64,000 nucleotides of DNA, taken from Pyricularia pennisetigena (Eukaryota; Ascomycota; Sordariomycetes; Magnaporthales; Pyriculariaceae). Made by a program: the position numbers and the translations under genes. This document shows, one piece after another, positions 60,780 through 64,000 of this stretch (position 1 is the first letter of the stretch; each line of letters opens with the position of its first letter). The stretch is from contig NC_043741.1 in assembly GCF_004337985.1 (NCBI RefSeq), positions 3,348,953 through 3,412,952 of the forward strand, in the 5' to 3' direction. The notes beneath the pieces are model-generated. The model was not told the DNA's origin and did not search any database. It saw nothing but the letters and a program-made list of their open reading frames with translations.

Positions 60780-61342
60780 AACATCTTCCCGGTGTGAGGT
60801 GCCGTTGTGGTGCCGTGCACGGGCTTTGCTGACTCTTTTTTTCGACATGCAGCGCATTCGAGTTCATCACCATCATGTTCCAAACTACCTGGGCAGCCCG
60901 CATCGCCGTGACGCACGAAAACAGGGAAGCGGACCTGAGCAGCGACAAGGCAAAGCTCGACTTTTACCTCTTCATCCCCGGCGTATCGGCCGGCTTACTA
61001 CTGTTTGTGGTCTTTGGGACGACCAAGGTCTCGCGAGACTATATGTGGGAGAAGCTGGCGCCGCGTTGGCTCAAGAAGAAGAGGAGCGAGCGCGCCGCAA
61101 GGCTGCCGTCGATGGTGTTGCCGCCGGGCCCTCTGCGACTGCTGAGTCGGAGGTCGACCCGGAGAGCGAGGGCCCAGACCGCCAGGGATCGACACTACGC
61201 AAACATGCCCCGGTTGCCCCCGATCGCGGCGGGTTCTGACATGAGCAAACTGTCGACAGATCTGGATAGGATTTACTCCCAAGGGAGGGACGACAAAGAG
61301 GCCGTGCACTTCAACAAAGATCGACGGAGTCAAACCATGTAA
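59783..61342 (+). CDS. Unknown multi-pass membrane protein
   Basis: I do not recognise a named family. Four exons (59783-60195, 60254-60432, 60500-60716, 60853-61342) join with phases 2, 1 and 2 and give 432 residues. Hydrophobic segments suggest about 5-7 spans: DISIMSVTTAVATIASMI, FFCYNAEAILLVCW, ALILPAVQIALL, VVFFLIASMI followed by SLSLGAVLLAIILVKYV, RFSLAFLATGAFEFITIMFQ, and FYLFIPGVSAGLLLFVVFGT. The segment after the last span is very basic (APRWLKKKRSERAARL, RSTRRARAQTARDR), so the C-terminus is cytosolic. The layout recalls fungal membrane proteins without a known activity. Intron 3 contains a 53-nt AT microsatellite. The start ATG (ACAACATGAG) is the first of the frame. The splice sites fit GT-AG with branch sites, so the gene is real even though its role is unknown. 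Confidence 0.8.
60725..60777. repeat. (AT)26 microsatellite inside intron 3 of the membrane protein gene
   Basis: A perfect AT repeat starting eight bases after the 5' splice site at 60717. It is self-complementary in the pre-mRNA. Confidence 0.95.
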
Positions 61343-62316
61343 CATATATATACATATATATCAGCTTGGCTGGTGGCGGAGCTGGGCTTCTGGCCATATA
61401 ATCTTCTGATCTGGTTCAGCGATTTTCAGGCGTTGGGGGATGTACTACGGTAATTTTGGAAATGAATATGGGGGGAATGGTATTTTATTGGGCATATATG
61501 GTACAGAAAAAAATTTGTATGGTATTTCATGTGGTATAATGCCTCGCGGCGCTCTCTACGTATCCTTGTAGAATCACTTCATTGTTCCCATCTGGATCCA
61601 ATCCGATGCACTTTCGGTAGTGCCGCATCATGACATCCGAAGATATGGTCCTAGATGGGAGTAAAAATTAGTGGCCTGATAGCTGCTCTTGGGTCAGGCT
61701 ATCCTGCTTGAGCCAGAACTCAATTCGGAATTTGTCGTCGAATGCCGATGAACAAACTGAGATGCGCCAAGCGTGTAGTTTTTGGCAGCTTTAGAATCAA
61801 GCCATGGTAGACTTCTCAAGCTACGGCCAGAATTGAAGCTTCCTCATCGTCAACAGGTTGAGTTGTCACAACAGCTGCTTTCTGCGCTTTTTGCTGCCTA
61901 TGGGGCACTCGCAATTGCAGCTGTGGGTAGATTATGTTGGTCTCTGCCAATGCCCGATTCTAGTTGGTTTCATCGTCCGAAGTCCATTTTACGGTGACAA
62001 ACATATTCCGTCCATGGACAATTGACTTTCTGCGAGGCACAAATGGTCTGTGAGGATTTGTTTATGGTTCAATGTTAGTGACTACGCTTTTTGCTCACGG
62101 GTTTGTCCACTGGCAGTCAAGATTTCGTGTCGTGTGAGCGTTGCCACTGCCCGATACTTGTAACCAAGGCAGACACCGGCCATAAATGCCCATCTTTGCG
62201 TGGTGGGACTTGGATGATTAATGCATTCTTGGAGAAATACAGCCTGGGGATCACTTTTATGGGGTGTTGTCTTCAGTTCAACAGGTGAAAAAGGTCGCCG
62301 TTTGGTTGTCTTGGAC
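61343..62316. other. Intergenic interval between convergent genes
   Basis: No gene is seen. A TATATATA-rich stretch directly follows the membrane protein stop codon. The part near 62100-62316 could instead be an alternative 3' exon of the small Cys-rich gene (see its entry). Confidence 0.5.
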
Positions 62317-62694
62317 TTACTCTTCCTCGGTCTTCCCGGGCCATTTAACGTCCAGTGCACCATGGCGCAGGCCACTGCGAGTGGCGCGGGATAAGGCCTC
62401 GACCTGCTGCGTGTGCAGGCGGCCGATGAGACGCACAAGCGCGCGTGCCTCTTTGGAGGTTGGCTCGGCGAGGCGATATTGCTTGGTAAGCTCGTCGCGC
62501 TGGCGGTCGTAGTGGGCGTTGATGGTTTCTGTGCTGTGCCAGATGTGACACCGCGAGCACGTATCGTCCAGCGAGAGGTGAAGCTCTGAGCCTGGAGGAG
62601 CCTCAGAGGGTTCCATACAGCCCTGCTCACACCGGCGCGAAAAGTGGACGAGCGTGTGGCCGCATCTTAGGCTGGTGATTGTACCTTCGCACAT
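62317..62694 (-). CDS. Small Cys-rich protein of unknown function
   Basis: A frame of 125 residues from a well-placed ATG (GCCATGTGCG). It begins MCEGTITSLRCGHTLVHFSRRCEQGC and has a second pair in DDTCSRCH, so Cys/His pairs could bind zinc. The rest is helical and charged (INAHYDRQRDELTKQYRLAE; ARALVRLIGRLH). There is no signal peptide, so it is probably intracellular. The stop TAA lies inside GAGGAAGAGTAAGTCC, a strong 5' splice-site match. A spliced form would skip this stop, for example to an acceptor near 62240, and gain an alternative tail. No family is recognised, and the true 3' end is uncertain. Confidence 0.6.
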   Translation of the reverse strand: MCEGTITSLRCGHTLVHFSRRCEQGCMEPSEAPPGSELHLSLDDTCSRCHIWHSTETINAHYDRQRDELTKQYRLAEPTSKEARALVRLIGRLHTQQVEALSRATRSGLRHGALDVKWPGKTEEE

Positions 62695-64000
62695 GGCTGT
62701 TTTTTTTCCCTCGGTGGTTGGCTAAAACCAACAGGTTCATGTGTCGGTGAATGATGGTGAGAGCATGGATATGTTTGGGAAGGGAGACGTGAAGGTCTGT
62801 TGAGGAAGGGACGCTGAACAAGTGAACGAATGAATAAATGAATGGGATGTCCTTGGTCGTAAAGTGAACACCAGGTTTCCGTAGCCAGGGTGCTCTCGTC
62901 AATTCGTTACGTCGTAGTTAAAGTTCTCAAGACACAATCAAGACAGTCTTTGAATTAGTACTTTGGTATTTTGAAATAAAAAAAACATAGGAGAGGGTGT
63001 TAAGGAACCATGAATCAGATCACATTCATGACAAACGTATGTGTACTGTACAGCGAGGGCTGAGACAAAGATTAAGCAACACCGGTGAAGATTTTTCCTC
63101 TTTTTTTTTTTTTTTTTTCTCTCTCTTTCTTTGTCTCGTTCCTCTTGCTTGCTGCCCTGGCCCGCGCGATCCTTACCTTCAAACGTCATCCTTGACCTGA
63201 GTCTGGGGTCTAGAGTGGAGCTGTGGCAGTTGCTGGCGGTCAAGCCCTGATCGGGATGGGGAGGTTGCCGGGGCCATTGAATCGCAGTTTCCCTTTCTTT
63301 TTGAATCATTCGCTCCCTGAAAGGAGCATGTGTACATCAAATTGTGACATACCCACCGGGCTGATGAGCCGCTTCCCGCCCAGGGTCGTATTTGCTTTTT
63401 GTCAATGGAGAGCTCCGGTGAAACCGCCAGTCCCGATAATAATAGCAATCATATATGTTCTTAAATAGAATTATCGGAACATAGCTTGAGTTGCATTGGA
63501 ATTGGCACAACGGTTGCACGCTTGTGCTTATTAGCCAGCCGGCTGGCCACGGCTGCGGCTACTACGCGGACCCTGGATGACCCCCGCACACCGGTACCAG
63601 GTTTTCTGGAACTAACTGCGGTATCTTCATAAATTGCACCTACCGAGAGAGCATACATAAGTCATAAGCACCCAGCCAAGAGATCAGTTTGGCGAGTAAT
63701 TTGTCCGTTCTCTTCTATCGTTGAAGATGGAAAATGCTTTGCACCATTTTTATTTTTTTTTGTCTTTTGGCCAACACCGAAACAGTTGTAGTAGTGCTGT
63801 TATCTTTGACTATTCATTGGTTGTTATTATTCATCATTAAGCCCTTAAAGTTTAGCGCTTCCAGGTTGGCAGGATATCGCAGTCCCTGGGGTTCGATGTG
63901 GATACTTCAGGGGTTCAGGAGACAACAGACTGGCGCACACCGACAGACTGCTTGCCACGCTCCTCAGCAGGTCAGACGTGACCGTCGATAACAATCAACT
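62695..64000. other. Window end, no supported gene
   Basis: Contains a T-run near 63102-63118 and one TACTGTAC palindrome at 63044. A frame at 63734-63991 starts at ATG and has a hydrophobic N-terminus, but it carries no recognised content. Confidence 0.55.

Overview
The window reads as nuclear DNA of a filamentous ascomycete, most likely a Sordariomycete. Genes are split by short GT-AG introns, mostly 58-121 nt, with CTAAC/CTGAC-type branch sites. Intergenic DNA is full of homopolymer runs and short repeats. The recognisable proteins are typical of this class: the (hemi)cellulase activator XlnR/Xyr1, a PTH11-like rhodopsin-domain protein, a fungal GILT protein and DHA-type MFS transporters. 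I cannot fix the genus. There is no CRISPR array, operon, rRNA gene or intact transposon. All exon joins below were worked out by hand, and every multi-exon model closes in frame.

Left part (1-23 kb): xlnR lies on the minus strand (523-3697). Behind it is an 11.4 kb stretch with no convincing gene. A three-exon MFS drug/ammonium-type transporter follows (15073-17034), then another gene-poor gap, then an intron-less GH76 alpha-1,6-mannanase-like gene (21450-22745). XlnR and the GH76 enzyme both concern polysaccharide use, but nothing in the sequence shows that they are linked.

Middle part (23-45 kb): tubulin cofactor D (23706-27782) faces a rhodopsin-domain membrane protein (28921-30434). A 5.4 kb gap precedes an unknown 487-aa protein (35807-37270) and a very small Pro/Val-rich protein (38792-39097). 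The scavenger decapping enzyme DcpS (39919-40985) runs tail to tail into a GILT-family thiol reductase (40954-41970), and their coding ends overlap by 32 bp. A hexokinase/GlcNAc-kinase-like gene (43294-45439) carries an 18-nt exon.

Right part (45-64 kb): a five-exon vacuolar amino-acid-type MFS transporter (45954-48104, with a 25-nt exon) comes first. The spliceosomal factor Cdc5/Cef1 (49202-51597) and the COMPASS subunit Bre2/Ash2 (52140-54065) are transcribed divergently. Next are an unknown protein with one C-terminal membrane span (54608-55942), the SMC5/6 subunit Nse1 (57035-58015), an unknown multi-pass membrane protein with an (AT)26 intron repeat (59783-61342) and a small Cys-rich protein (62317-62694).

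Most conserved genes here are housekeeping genes: mRNA decay, splicing, chromatin methylation, DNA repair and tubulin folding. I see no secondary-metabolite cluster, defence island or other clear new system. The points most worth checking are the DcpS/GILT overlap, the two micro-exons, the GILT-like protein with a CX5C in place of CXXC, a recurrent TACTGTAC palindrome confined to non-coding DNA, and the large gap upstream of xlnR.
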